A stretch of 64,000 nucleotides of DNA, from assembly GCF_003967575.1 (NCBI RefSeq), contig NZ_BIFT01000001.1:5332001-5396000 (forward strand). The letters are read 5' to 3'. Positions 8,824 to 17,782 of this stretch are shown one piece after another; within the stretch, counting starts at the first letter, position 1, and each line of letters opens with the position of its first letter. This DNA is from Dictyobacter alpinus (lineage in GTDB: Bacteria; Chloroflexota; Ktedonobacteria; Ktedonobacterales; Ktedonobacteraceae). The notes under the pieces were generated by a model. It worked only from the letters and a program-made list of their open reading frames with translations, did not search any database and was not told where the DNA came from. The translations under genes and the position numbers were made by a program.

Positions 8824-9477
8824 CTGTAGCGCTCACTTTCTCCATCATTAAAAAATAAGAAACGCATGTAATCCCAGTCCCTTATTTCTCGTCCAATGTG
8901 CACGAAAAGCGTATGCCTTCCAAAGTTATGTAGTACGAAATACACAAATTCCCTTTTACGGGCTTCGCGTGGTTGCGTCGTCTGTTGGCACACAACATCG
9001 AGACAAAAGGACAAGCGTGCAACATTTTGTTGGTATTTTCTAGCCAGCCAACAAGTGTCCTGCCTGTATCCTCAGAATGCCAATAAAGGGAAAACACACC
9101 TTTGCGTTGCTTGTCATCGACGAGACTCAATGCATGGTCGGAACTGCAGCAATGCGGAGAGAACAATTCGACGTTGATTTGTTTTCGTTACATGCGTCTT
9201 TCTTGCAAGTATAATGTCCAGCGAGGTGTCTTCATAGGGACAATCTATTCAAAGAAGAGACAGCTTGTTTTGTGCATGTTGCACATATGAGAGTAAAATT
9301 TCAGTCATATTTCATAAAACATGCCGCAATTTTAAGAAGTTTTTCAGAATGTCATCCAGCATTTTCAGGATATAGATAGATTTTCTTTGTGCTATGTGCA
9401 TAATGTCCAATATATTATGTATCTATTTTTCTGGGAAATGGATGGGTTGCTCCGAAACTCCGGAGGAATGGTGCAGG
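8824..9477. other. intergenic region upstream of amt, no gene seen
   Basis: AT-rich, about 650 bp. Several short frames exist on both strands but none resembles a protein. It presumably holds the amt promoter. No RNA gene or clear operator was recognised. Confidence 0.5.
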
Positions 9478-9479
9478 AC

Positions 9480-9668
9480 ACGCCGCCTGCGGCGGCGCGT
9501 GGGGGGAGGAAGAGAGAGGCGAGGGGACACCCCTCGGACCCCGGCAAGGGGCTGGCGGCCCCTTGCAACCCCGCTTCTCGGGAAGATAGGGGAGGGAGAG
9601 AGAGGCGAGGGGACACCCCTCGAACCCCGGCAAGGGGCCGCCGGCCCCTTGCAACCCCGCTCACCGGG
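9480..9668 (+). repeat. GC-rich dispersed repeat, family C, two tandem units
   Basis: Two nearly identical units lie 86 bp apart. Each contains GAGAGAGGCGAGGGGACAC, CCCCGGCAAGGGGC and GGCCCCTTGCAACCCCGC. The unit resembles single copies at 13930-14024 (reverse) and 21147-21238. The GC jump relative to the surrounding AT-rich DNA is striking. It lies inside an open frame that runs into the kinase gene, but is not taken as coding. Confidence 0.75.
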
Positions 9669-9830
9669 GCATATACGGGAAATATAGAGGGTGGCTATTT
9701 TAGCTATGTTGGGCGTGGGGGGGTTGAGGGCGCTATTGACGAGGCTGATGATGCTTTCTATACTTCAGGCGTAGGGGTGCGATTGAGATCGATAGAGACA
9801 GTGTGCCTTAACTCCATGGGGAGGTCTGCT

Positions 9831-11552
9831 ATGAGTCAGTTTTTGCCGTTGCCATGGTTTCTTGAGCCGAAGAAGTGGCATTGGCAGTGGTATGTGCGCG
9901 AGAGCTTGCTGGCCCTGGGGAGTGTAATGCTGGTGACGGCACTGATCTCTATCAGCCAGTTGCCACAACATTTGCCGGATAGCTTGCTGGTCTATTTGCT
10001 GGTAATCCTGGTCCTGGCGGCCTTTCGGGGCTTTTATGATGCATTCCTGGCATCGTTGCTGGCCTTCTTTGCCTTTGATCTGTTCTTTGTGGCACCGGTC
10101 TATAGTTTCCAGGCGTCGAAATTTGAGGATGTGCTGAGCCTGTTGTCCTTTCTCTTGAGTGCCCTTCTAACAAGTTATCTGGCTTCGGCGCTGCATCGAC
10201 GTATCGAGAGCCTGCGCCAGAAGGAACGGGAGACACGTTTATTGTACCAGCTGGCCGAGACCTCTAATCGTCAGCAGACGTTAGAATTGCAGCTATCGCT
10301 CTTCTCCCATTCGCTGGTCGAGGTCTTTCGTCCCCTTGGACTCCTGGAGTGTACGTTTCTGCTGGCGGATGCTGATAAGGAAAAAGGACTGGTGGCGGTA
10401 CCGCCATTTGGGCCACAGTTTGCATCGATCCTTCCCGATGAAACGTTGGCCCTGAATTGGGTGCGTGAACATGGACAGCATATTATGTTGCATGAGCCGC
10501 TACGCCAGCTGCCCGTGCGGCGGCGGATGTTCTTTCCACGCATCTTCCGCATCTTCAAGGAGGAGCAGCGCCACATCCGTAGCGGTGTCCAACTGATTCC
10601 GTTGCGTAATCAGGAGAAGGTAATGGGCATCCTGCGCCTGCATGTCCTGATGAATAGTCGAGAATACAAAGAGCCCTTCTGGTCCAGTATTGGCATCTCT
10701 TCTTCGGCCTCTCATTTGTTCTTCTCGACGTTGCTGGAGCATGTGGTGAGTCTGATGCAGCAGGAGCAGCTGCGCCAGGAGCGGCTGGCACTACAGATGT
10801 ATCAGCAGACCGAGAAGTTGCGCTCGGCCCTGGTGACCTCGGTCTCACATGATTTACGTAAGCCCTTGACGACGATTAAAGCGGCGGCCAGTACGCTCTT
10901 ATTTGAGGAAGCACTCGGCGGCGAGGTTCCAGCACACCATAGTTTGCTGACCGAAATTGAACGTGAAGCGGACTGGCTGGACGGTTTGATTGAAAATTTG
11001 CTGGATATGTCGCGCATCGAGTCGGGGGTGCTCCAGCCACAAACAACCTGGTATGCCCTGGATATCCTGCTGGATGATGTGCTATTGCGCCTGCGACCCT
11101 CGATTGGGGTGCGCAAGATACAGCGAACCATGCCAGTTGACGTGCCGCCCGTGCCTATCGATGTTGTGTTGATCGAGCAAGTCCTGACCAACCTGCTCAC
11201 CAATGCCCTGCACTACACACCGGACAACTCACCACTGGAGATCCAGCTCTGCGTCCTGACCGACAGCATCATGGTGCGCATCCTGGACGAAGGTCCGGGC
11301 ATTCCGGCTGAGGAGCAGGAACATATCTTTGAAAAATTCTATCGTCTGACCCCATCCCAGAGTCGTCCACCGCAGCCAGCAGGCATGGGACTTGGGCTAG
11401 CTATTTGCCGTGGGATCATTGAAGCGCACCAGGGACGCATCTGGACTGAGTCCCGTCCTACAGGGGGTGCGGTCTTTGCTTTTACTCTCCCGTTTCCCAA
11501 TCAACAAGGAGAACCGATCGATGACCAGGAAGGCACGCATCTTAATCGTTGA
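9831..11552 (+). CDS. KdpD-like sensor histidine kinase (DUF4118 membrane domain)
   Basis: 573 residues. Four close membrane helices (about residues 25-125) form the DUF4118/KdpD transmembrane domain. A linker with a GAF-like region follows (about 150-310), then HisKA with the phospho-acceptor in VSHDLRKPLTTI (His340) and an HATPase with NLLTNALHYTP, DEGPGIP, FEKFYR and GMGLGLAI. The N-terminal KdpD sensor and Usp domains of Escherichia coli KdpD are absent. The frame is open from 9387 but that extension is the GC-rich repeat; 9831 has GGGAGG 7-8 nt upstream. The gene overlaps the response regulator by 32 bp, implying translational coupling. No kdpFABC is nearby. Confidence 0.9.
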   Translation: MSQFLPLPWFLEPKKWHWQWYVRESLLALGSVMLVTALISISQLPQHLPDSLLVYLLVILVLAAFRGFYDAFLASLLAFFAFDLFFVAPVYSFQASKFEDVLSLLSFLLSALLTSYLASALHRRIESLRQKERETRLLYQLAETSNRQQTLELQLSLFSHSLVEVFRPLGLLECTFLLADADKEKGLVAVPPFGPQFASILPDETLALNWVREHGQHIMLHEPLRQLPVRRRMFFPRIFRIFKEEQRHIRSGVQLIPLRNQEKVMGILRLHVLMNSREYKEPFWSSIGISSSASHLFFSTLLEHVVSLMQQEQLRQERLALQMYQQTEKLRSALVTSVSHDLRKPLTTIKAAASTLLFEEALGGEVPAHHSLLTEIEREADWLDGLIENLLDMSRIESGVLQPQTTWYALDILLDDVLLRLRPSIGVRKIQRTMPVDVPPVPIDVVLIEQVLTNLLTNALHYTPDNSPLEIQLCVLTDSIMVRILDEGPGIPAEEQEHIFEKFYRLTPSQSRPPQPAGMGLGLAICRGIIEAHQGRIWTESRPTGGAVFAFTLPFPNQQGEPIDDQEGTHLNR

Positions 11553-12237
11553 GGATGAGCAGGACATTATTCGCCTGCTGCAAAAACGCCTCGTCGCCCA
11601 GAAATATGAGGTACTGACCGCCCAGGAAGGCGCGACCGCCCTCCAGATTGTGGAGGAGCAGCAGCCGGATCTGGTGCTGCTGGACCTTGGTCTGCCCGAT
11701 ATCAGTGGCATGGAGGTCTGTAAGCGCCTGCGTGCGCGTTCACAGTTGCCACCAATCATTGTCGTCTCTGTACGCAGTAAAGAGCGCGAGAAAGTCAAAG
11801 TGTTGGACCTGGGAGCCGACGACTATATCGCCAAGCCTTTTGGACTCGATGAGCTCCTGGCCCGCATCCGGGTCGCCTTGCGCCATACCGCCCACAGTAG
11901 CGTCAGTGCTGGCGCCACCACCTATCAAGTTGGTCCGCTCAGCGTCGACACCGCCGCCCATCGTGTCCTGCTCAACGACCAGGAGATCAAACTCACGCCC
12001 ACTGAATACAACCTGCTACTGATCTTCCTGCGCAACCAGGACAAAGTACTCACACAGCAGATGCTCCTGCAACAGATCTGGGGCAACGAAGAAGCCAGAC
12101 AAGCCAACTACCTGCACGTCTACATTGCCCATCTACGCCGCAAACTTGAGCCTGATCCCGGTCATCCTCGCTTCTTCCAGACCCTCTCCGGCATCGGCTA
12201 CCGCTTCTCAGACCTCCTGGAAGCTGATCCTCTCTAG
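11521..12237 (+). CDS. OmpR/KdpE-family response regulator
   Basis: 238 residues. The receiver domain starts RILIVEDEQD, with phospho-acceptor Asp55 in LVLLDLGLPD and Lys in YIAKPFG. The C-terminal winged helix is of OmpR type (LTPTEYNLLLIFLRNQDKVL; YLHVYIAHLRRKLEPD; GIGYRF). ATG 11521 lies inside the end of the kinase gene and has AAGGAG upstream, so the pair is one transcript. It resembles KdpE throughout but has no adjacent potassium ATPase, so the target promoter is unknown. Confidence 0.92.
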   Translation: MTRKARILIVEDEQDIIRLLQKRLVAQKYEVLTAQEGATALQIVEEQQPDLVLLDLGLPDISGMEVCKRLRARSQLPPIIVVSVRSKEREKVKVLDLGADDYIAKPFGLDELLARIRVALRHTAHSSVSAGATTYQVGPLSVDTAAHRVLLNDQEIKLTPTEYNLLLIFLRNQDKVLTQQMLLQQIWGNEEARQANYLHVYIAHLRRKLEPDPGHPRFFQTLSGIGYRFSDLLEADPL

Positions 12238-12401
12238 GACGCAACTTCCAGGCGACTCCATTATTTGAGTAATCAGAGAAATTTTCCGGAGCTAGCGCGC
12301 AAGCTACTAAATGATTGTTTTTCATCGTTGTTTAATGCACATGAGATATGTTATCATTCTATAGAAGAGGTTTTGAGAATTTCTACAGGAGATCAAGCTG
12401 G

Positions 12402-12947
12402 ATGCAAGCTGGATTAGTGCAGTGTCCCCTCTGTAGGCGTGTGGATGCTGTACAGAAGGTCAGTGCGATTATGGCCGGGAGCGAGACTTATCGGCTCTAT
12501 ATAAAAAATGGCAGTGTGCCCGTGTCGCCAGATGAGGCGTCTCCTGCTCACCAGTTTGGTCAGGTGACGCTGAGTGAGCAGCTGGCGTTTCCCGAGCAGC
12601 ACTATGGTGCCCTGACACTGCTCTTTCTGGCCTTCGGCGCCGTCCTCACTCCCATCACGGCAGTTATGAGCTGGTTTGCCTATCAAGCCGCGCACCAGCA
12701 TCCTACCACCGAGCACATTGCATCGATGAACATGGATATTTTCATGCTGGTATGCTGTCTCATCATCGCCACCATCCTCTTCCTCATGCGGGCACGACGG
12801 CTGGCGCGCGAGCGACCCAAACGTGATCGAGCCTGGACCATCTGGAACACCCTCTACTACTGCCATCGCGACGACACCGTCTTTGCCGCCGAAAATCCAC
12901 GCATCATGGCCAAAGCCAACAACATGCGCGCCCTGCTCGGCTACTAG
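12402..12947 (+). CDS. membrane protein with N-terminal zinc ribbon-like motif
   Basis: 181 residues from ATG 12402, which has AGGAGA 9 nt upstream; an in-frame ATG at 12348 lacks a good site. It begins with a CPLCRRVDAVQKVSAI ribbon half, then a linker. Two membrane helices follow: about residues 77-99 (GALTLLFLAFGAVLTPITAV) and 119-140 (DIFMLVCCLIIATILFL). The cytoplasmic C-terminus carries IWNTLYYCHRDDTVF, whose cysteine and histidine could complete a metal site. Proteins with this CPxC ... YYCxRDxxVF arrangement occur in actinobacteria and Chloroflexi without known function. It starts about 165 bp downstream of the response regulator. Confidence 0.7.
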   Translation: MQAGLVQCPLCRRVDAVQKVSAIMAGSETYRLYIKNGSVPVSPDEASPAHQFGQVTLSEQLAFPEQHYGALTLLFLAFGAVLTPITAVMSWFAYQAAHQHPTTEHIASMNMDIFMLVCCLIIATILFLMRARRLARERPKRDRAWTIWNTLYYCHRDDTVFAAENPRIMAKANNMRALLGY

Positions 12948-13064
12948 TACATTGCGGCGAAATAGACCTATGGTATACTGAGAGCCTGAAGAACTGGCTC
13001 GACTTGCAAGTGGTGGGGCAGGCGTTGATGGCTTAGAACCTCTTGCAAAAGGAAAGGATTGCTC

Positions 13065-13919
13065 ATGCCAAATTTTCTTCATGTTACCTATGACCAGGAC
13101 GCCCCAGCCATCGCTTCAGTAGTTGACGAGGTCTCGCTCTGGGCCGCTCACTTCGGCCTCTTCCTTGTGAGCCACCTGGAATTACGCCCCAAGCAGAACA
13201 TCCTGGATGTGGCCTGTGGAACCGGCTTTCCGTTATTCGAGTTGGCCCAGATGCATGGAGCCTCCTGCCAGGTGACGGGGGTCGATATCTGGAAACAAGG
13301 GATAGAGCGAGCCAGATTGAAAGCACAAACGTATCAGAGTCCTAATGTGCAGGTGCTGGAGGCGGATGCCACCCAGCTTCCGTTTGCAGACGGAAGCTTT
13401 GATCTGATCGTGTCCAATTTGGGAGTAAACAATTTTACGGATCCCGCTGCGGTCCTGGCAGAATCTTTCCGTGTCGCAAAAGCCAGGGCGCGCATCGTCC
13501 TCACGACGAATCCGACCGGACATATGTCCGAGTTTTATGAGGTCTTTCGCCAGACGCTGCAGGAGCTCCAGAAGCCGGCTTACCTGGAGCGCTTACAAGC
13601 AGATGAGGCGCGTCGCGGAACCAAAGAATCTCTCAGCGCCATGCTTCAAGCCGCAGGATTTCGCGTGGTCAAGATCCGAGAGGATAGTTTCCACTTACGC
13701 TACCTGGACGGAAGTGCCTTTTTCAATCACCCCTTAACGCAGCTTGGCTTCTTAGATAGCTGGAGACAGGTGGTCGATCAAGAGGACGAAGAGCGCGTCT
13801 TTGCGCTCCTGGAAAACAGGTTGAACCAGCTTGCAAGTGCGGCTGGAGAACTACGTCTGACCGTGCCCATGCTGTATCTGGAAGCAGAAAAACCAGAAGG
13901 TGAGCCTTTCCCTGCCTGA
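13065..13919 (+). CDS. class I SAM-dependent methyltransferase (UbiE/type 11)
   Basis: 284 residues with motif I LDVACGTGFPLFELA, an acidic motif II (VTGVDIWKQGIERA), a post-II LEADATQLPFADGSFDLIVSN and motif III-like AESFRVAKARARIVLTT. The Rossmann-fold domain is followed by a C-terminal helical cap. The substrate is unknown; sequence style is closest to UbiE/Coq5-type small-molecule methyltransferases. ATG 13065 has AAAGGAAAGG upstream; TTG 13059 is also open. It is not obviously co-transcribed with its neighbours. Confidence 0.88.
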   Translation: MPNFLHVTYDQDAPAIASVVDEVSLWAAHFGLFLVSHLELRPKQNILDVACGTGFPLFELAQMHGASCQVTGVDIWKQGIERARLKAQTYQSPNVQVLEADATQLPFADGSFDLIVSNLGVNNFTDPAAVLAESFRVAKARARIVLTTNPTGHMSEFYEVFRQTLQELQKPAYLERLQADEARRGTKESLSAMLQAAGFRVVKIREDSFHLRYLDGSAFFNHPLTQLGFLDSWRQVVDQEDEERVFALLENRLNQLASAAGELRLTVPMLYLEAEKPEGEPFPA

Positions 13920-13929
13920 CTGGAAAGCA

Positions 13930-14024
13930 GGAATGTAAGGGGCGGCGAGCCCCTTGACTGAGGGATCGGGGGCTGTGCCCCAGCACTCCCTCCCTCCCCC
14001 CACCGCGCCCGCGTAGCGGGCAAT
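13930..14024 (-). repeat. GC-rich dispersed repeat, family C
   Basis: Read on the minus strand it runs GCCCGCTACGCGGGCGCGG, a purine-rich G tract, GGGGCACAGCCCCCGA, CAAGGGGCTCGCCGCCCCTT. It matches 21147-21238 almost word for word and 9480-9668 more loosely. The inverted pieces inside it could fold strongly and act as a terminator for the methyltransferase gene. Confidence 0.75.
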
Positions 14025-14153
14025 CACCCATTAGCTGAAACTAAAGATAGAAAATTTCCATATTCTATAGTACTGGTCTATTTTTATTATCTATTACCAG
14101 ATGATAGAAATATCGATATCTCTTTCTCTTCATGCTTGGAGCTATATTTTTTT

Positions 14154-15482
14154 ATGCGTATCACTATTATTGCGATCGGATCTCGGGGGGATGTACAGCC
14201 ATATGTGGCCTTGAGTCGGGGGCTGGTAGCGGCGGGACACACAGTATGTCTGGCGACGCACGCCGTTTTCGAGAAGTTCGTTGTGAGCTACGGCATTCAT
14301 TTTATGGCCATCGACGATGAGCCAACCGGATTTTTTCAGGGAAAGGATGGAGTGAAATTACTCGAGGCGAGCAATAATGCCTTCCTATTTGTCTATCGTT
14401 TACGCGCCTACCTGGCACCACGTATGGATCTTTATATGCAGCGCAGCCTGGAGGCTAGTCGAGATGCCGATGTGATTATCTCTACCTATATGAGTTTCCT
14501 GATTGCGTACTCGATAGCGGAGAAACTGCGCTGTCGGCTGATTGCCTCCTTTCTCCAGCCATCAATGTTGCCCACCACCGCCTTTCCTGAGCCGAGCGCG
14601 CCCTGGTTACCGCAGCATCCGGTCCAGATGGGGCAGATTATCAATGAGCAGTCGCATCTCGGGTCGGGAAAGGTCTTCTGGCACTTCTTTACGCCGGCGG
14701 TCAATCGTGCTCGTCAGCGCCTCTACGGCCTGCCCCCGCTGCCGAGCGAATCGCTCTATGCCACGCTGCCACAGCATGTCGACCTGATCCTGCTGGGCTA
14801 TAGTCCCTTGCTGCTGGCCAAACCTGACGATTGGGCTGATAATATCGAAGTTACTGGATTCTGGCCCCTGGAGGCGCCCAGGAAATGGGAGCCCGCCCCA
14901 CAACTGGTAGACTTTATCCAGGCGGGGCCGCCACCGGTCTATATTGGCTTTGGCAGTATGATCAGCCAGCAGCCACAGCGCACGCTGGACCTGGCGTTCA
15001 GGTCCCTGGTCCTCTCGGGTCAGCGCGGCATTATCCTGACCGCGCGCGAGACGTTATTCGAGCAGTGGTGGAGCAAGAATATCTATATCAGCAACGGCGC
15101 CCCGCACGATTGGCTGTTTCCACAGATGTCCGCGATCGTCCACCACGCGGGCGCCGGCACGACCGCCGCCAGCCTGCGCGCTGGCGTGCCCTCGATTCCT
15201 GTCTATCACATCGCCGACCAACAATTCTGGGGCACCCTTGCAGCCAGGGCCGGAGCCGCGCACAAACCACTCAGCCGCCACCTGCTGACCCCACGCCAGC
15301 TAGCCCGCAGCATCCAAACTGTCCTGGAAGATCAAGCTATGCGGCACAGCGCCCGGCAAATCGCTTATAGACTCAGGCAAGAGGACGGAATCCAACAAGC
15401 CATCCAGGCCATTGACCGGCATCTGTCCGACATGCTCATGCCCGCCCAGACGCAACGAAACACAGGCATAAGACGCGTGTAG
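14154..15482 (+). CDS. MGT/UGT-type glycosyltransferase (GT1, sterol glucosyltransferase-like)
   Basis: 442 residues, GT-B fold. The N-terminal Rossmann half starts MRITIIAIGSRGDVQPYVAL, the signature of GT28/sterol 3-beta-glucosyltransferase-like enzymes. The C-terminal half has VYIGFGSM and the nucleotide-sugar motif HDWLFPQMSAIVHHAGAGTT, followed by PVYHIADQQFWG. It probably transfers a sugar from UDP or dTDP to a lipid, polyketide or terpenoid acceptor in the cytoplasm. ATG 14154 has TTGGAG about 12 nt upstream. The start region overlaps no other gene. No biosynthetic cluster surrounds it. Confidence 0.9.
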   Translation: MRITIIAIGSRGDVQPYVALSRGLVAAGHTVCLATHAVFEKFVVSYGIHFMAIDDEPTGFFQGKDGVKLLEASNNAFLFVYRLRAYLAPRMDLYMQRSLEASRDADVIISTYMSFLIAYSIAEKLRCRLIASFLQPSMLPTTAFPEPSAPWLPQHPVQMGQIINEQSHLGSGKVFWHFFTPAVNRARQRLYGLPPLPSESLYATLPQHVDLILLGYSPLLLAKPDDWADNIEVTGFWPLEAPRKWEPAPQLVDFIQAGPPPVYIGFGSMISQQPQRTLDLAFRSLVLSGQRGIILTARETLFEQWWSKNIYISNGAPHDWLFPQMSAIVHHAGAGTTAASLRAGVPSIPVYHIADQQFWGTLAARAGAAHKPLSRHLLTPRQLARSIQTVLEDQAMRHSARQIAYRLRQEDGIQQAIQAIDRHLSDMLMPAQTQRNTGIRRV

Positions 15483-15529
15483 CGGGGCGCGGTAGTCGCG
15501 ACCTGATCAGCCAACCAGAGAGTACGTCG

Positions 15530-15780
15530 GGTGGGCGCCCCATGTATCAGCATATGTTTGGCTCCAATCATGATTGGCGATCTTGTTCGTAGGCGTGAAA
15601 AGCCGGCCGAGCGTACGCCGAGTGGGCGCCACACGCAAGGCCGGCATATATCATGAGCGAAGGCGAAACGTGATAGAAAGGCATATATGCCTGTGGCGCC
15701 TACACGAATCACGTTGGGTTTTGCGGAATTTATGGGAACGTTTTGACGAGCAGGCGCACCAAACAAAACGTTCTCCAGCG
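15530..15780. repeat. intergenic palindromic element, family D partial copy
   Basis: It contains GTGGGCGCCACACGCAAGGC and GCCTGTGGCGCCTACACGAA, the hallmark blocks of the full elements at 28303-28752 and 50117-50672. The block CACGTTGGGTTTTGCGGAA with inverted AACGTTTTG/CAAAACGTT is shared with 17430-17520. There is no coding content. The remaining gap to 15988 shows nothing else. Confidence 0.7.
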
Positions 15781-15988
15781 ATCATGGATCAAGAAGCATG
15801 AGTGTGATATAGGAGCCAAAGGCATGTAATGCGTCATTAACACGCATTGCCGTTGATAGAAGCTAAAGTGGAGCGAGATTGGTATTGTGTGAAAAAAAGA
15901 TCCGGGTCTGGAGAAACCATTTCACCTCTGAGATAGTCGCTTGCTTCGCTCGCAAAAATGGGATACGATACACGTCAAAAGTCTGAAG

Positions 15989-16972
15989 ATGAAAATCTTC
16001 CACTCGCATAAGGTTTTAAGTGTGTCAAAAAGTTCTATTCTCCTCATCGAACGAGAGCATCATCTCCCTATCCACCTTGCGCCCGACTCATCTATCCTAT
16101 TGTCGAGCGCTAATACTGGATGGAAGAGCGTGCTTGTAGAACAACAACGCTTGCCTCCCCTGGAGACACCAGTCGTTTCCGTATCACACTATTCGATTAA
16201 CCTCCAGCTTAAGCCGTTGACGAAATTTGAATGGCAAGCTCGTGGAGGCTTTCAATCCAGGTCGCTCTTCCCGGGAGACTTCTGTCTCTATGTTCCAGAC
16301 TCTTTCCGCAAGTATCGCTGGCATCAGGAAGCGGAGGTGCTCAATATTGCTCTTTCGCCGGCATTTTTCACTCAAATTGCTCAAGAAGTAGCTAATACAG
16401 ACCAGATTGAGCTTCTGGAACTCTTTGGCGGTCATGATCCACAGATCGAATATCTGGCACGAGCATTTCTGGCGGAACTGAAGACCGGGGCATCCTCTGG
16501 ACAATTATATGCGGAATCGATGGCGACCGCTCTGGCCGTTTATCTGCTTCAACATTATGCAGCTTCTTCAATTCATATTCCCTCCATCCATGGAAAGCTA
16601 GTCCAGTCCGATCTCCATCGTATTATTGACTATATCCACGACCATTTAGACACAGATCTCTCCCTTTCCCAACTCTCTGAGGTAGTAGGAATGAGCCCAT
16701 ACCATTTTGCGCGTATTTTCAAGCAATCGGTAGGCGTATCACCTCATCAGTATATTATTCAATACCGCGTCGAGGAGGCCAAACGCCTGCTCATGACAAA
16801 AACGTTCCCCTTTCGAGAAGTCGCATATCGCGTTGGTTTCGGTAATCAAAGCCACTTCAACCGTCATTTTAAACGGCTCACTGGCGCCAGTCCAACCCTC
16901 TTTCTTAAAAACCTGCACTCCGAACAAGAGCAAGAACAGAGTAAAAGAGAGCACGAAGAGAGAAGGTACTGA
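15989..16972 (+). CDS. AraC family transcriptional regulator
   Basis: 327 residues from ATG 15989. The N-terminal ~200 residues form an AraC-binding-like/cupin domain with no close match I can name. The C-terminal ~100 residues are the AraC double helix-turn-helix: IIDYIHDHLDTDLSLSQLSE, GMSPYHFARIFKQSVGVSPH, RVEEAKRLLMT and VAYRVGFGNQSHFNRHFK. A short GAAGAT/ATCTTC hairpin (15985-16000) covers the proposed start codon and could affect initiation. It precedes the small dimeric-barrel gene by about 130 bp and may control it. The frame is open further upstream to a TTG at 15941. Confidence 0.88.
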   Translation: MKIFHSHKVLSVSKSSILLIEREHHLPIHLAPDSSILLSSANTGWKSVLVEQQRLPPLETPVVSVSHYSINLQLKPLTKFEWQARGGFQSRSLFPGDFCLYVPDSFRKYRWHQEAEVLNIALSPAFFTQIAQEVANTDQIELLELFGGHDPQIEYLARAFLAELKTGASSGQLYAESMATALAVYLLQHYAASSIHIPSIHGKLVQSDLHRIIDYIHDHLDTDLSLSQLSEVVGMSPYHFARIFKQSVGVSPHQYIIQYRVEEAKRLLMTKTFPFREVAYRVGFGNQSHFNRHFKRLTGASPTLFLKNLHSEQEQEQSKREHEERRY

Positions 16973-17106
16973 TACCTGAAAGCCATATAATGAATATATT
17001 CATATATTGTGAAAGGAGCACTCATCTCAATGGTCATGGACCGTTGTGAGTGCACGCATCCCTAGCCTAAAAAAATAAGCGAATGTGTAAGTGACAGGAG
17101 GTTTTG

Positions 17107-17412
17107 ATGAAGTTTCTTGCAATGGATCACGGACTCGAAGGTGCCAAGGATACAGCGAAGGTTAACAGCCTGCTGAAGAAAGATGTAACAAGAGTCTGGG
17201 AATTATACAAAGAGGGGACGATTCGAGAGATGTATCAGCGCAGCGACAATCCTTTCGCTGTTCTCATCTTAGAATGTTCAAACCTGGAAGAAGCCCGGCA
17301 AAAGCTGGGGACAATTCCATTTTCTCAGGCTGGTATTACCGCCTGGGAAATTATTCCTATTCAGCCCTTCGCAGGTTTAGAGGCCATAATTGTTCCTGAG
17401 ACGACAAAATAG
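17107..17412 (+). CDS. small YCII/muconolactone-isomerase-like dimeric alpha-beta barrel protein
   Basis: 101 residues beginning MKFLAMDHGLEGAK, with the beta-alpha-beta-beta-alpha-beta pattern of the ferredoxin-like dimeric barrel family. DNPFAVLILECSNLEEARQK resembles muconolactone delta-isomerase/YciI proteins. An excellent AGGAGG is placed 5-6 nt before ATG 17107. Function is not identifiable; such proteins often bind small aromatic or keto compounds. It probably follows the AraC regulator as a target or partner. Confidence 0.65.
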   Translation: MKFLAMDHGLEGAKDTAKVNSLLKKDVTRVWELYKEGTIREMYQRSDNPFAVLILECSNLEEARQKLGTIPFSQAGITAWEIIPIQPFAGLEAIIVPETTK

Positions 17413-17429
17413 GCGACGAACTTTCTGGT

Positions 17430-17660
17430 CGTGACGCCTACACGCATCACGTTGGGTGTTGCGGAATGTATGGGGGGAACGTTTTGGCGAGCAGGCTCAC
17501 CAAAACGTTCCCTGGCGATCATAGCATTGACACAAGGGGCAGGTGACCGAAGGTTGTCGTAGGGGGAGGCTGGTGGGTCCGTGCACTCATGGTGCGGGCG
17601 GCTACGCACGTGGACGAAGGTTCGCAGCCATGAAGGCTGCCGCTACAACGTGTTTTTCTT
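17430..17660. repeat. mixed intergenic repeat (families D and E fragments)
   Basis: 17430-17510 matches the 15700-15770 block (CCTACACGCATCACGTTGGG, GGAACGTTTTGG/CCAAAACGTTCC). 17515-17640 matches 28190-28305 (GCGATCATAGCATTGACA, then GGACGAAGGTTCGCAGCC). The gap contains no gene. Confidence 0.65.
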
Positions 17661-17696
17661 TTTACCTGGTATTATGGGTGATTTGCTGAGCCAGAG

Positions 17697-17736
17697 GAAA
17701 AAAAGATCCGGGCCCTCGTCTGCGAGGACCCGGATC
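17697..17736 (-). terminator. terminator after the secreted BNR gene
   Basis: GATCCGGGCCCTCG and CGAGGACCCGGATC form a 14-bp stem with one mismatch and a TCTG loop. On the minus strand it is followed by a run of seven to eight T. It sits 46 bp past the stop. Confidence 0.92.
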
Positions 17737-17782
17737 GTGTGGTATTTATGTTTTGCGTGCCAGCAAAGCAGGGACAGATGGT

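Noticed and set aside
9387..9830. N-terminal extension of the KdpD-like kinase
   Set aside because: The sequence is the GC-rich tandem repeat and not protein-like. ATG 9831 has a good ribosome site.
14154..15482. Secondary-metabolite cluster around the MGT glycosyltransferase
   Set aside because: Neighbouring genes are repeats, a methyltransferase and an AraC regulator. No polyketide or peptide synthase is present.
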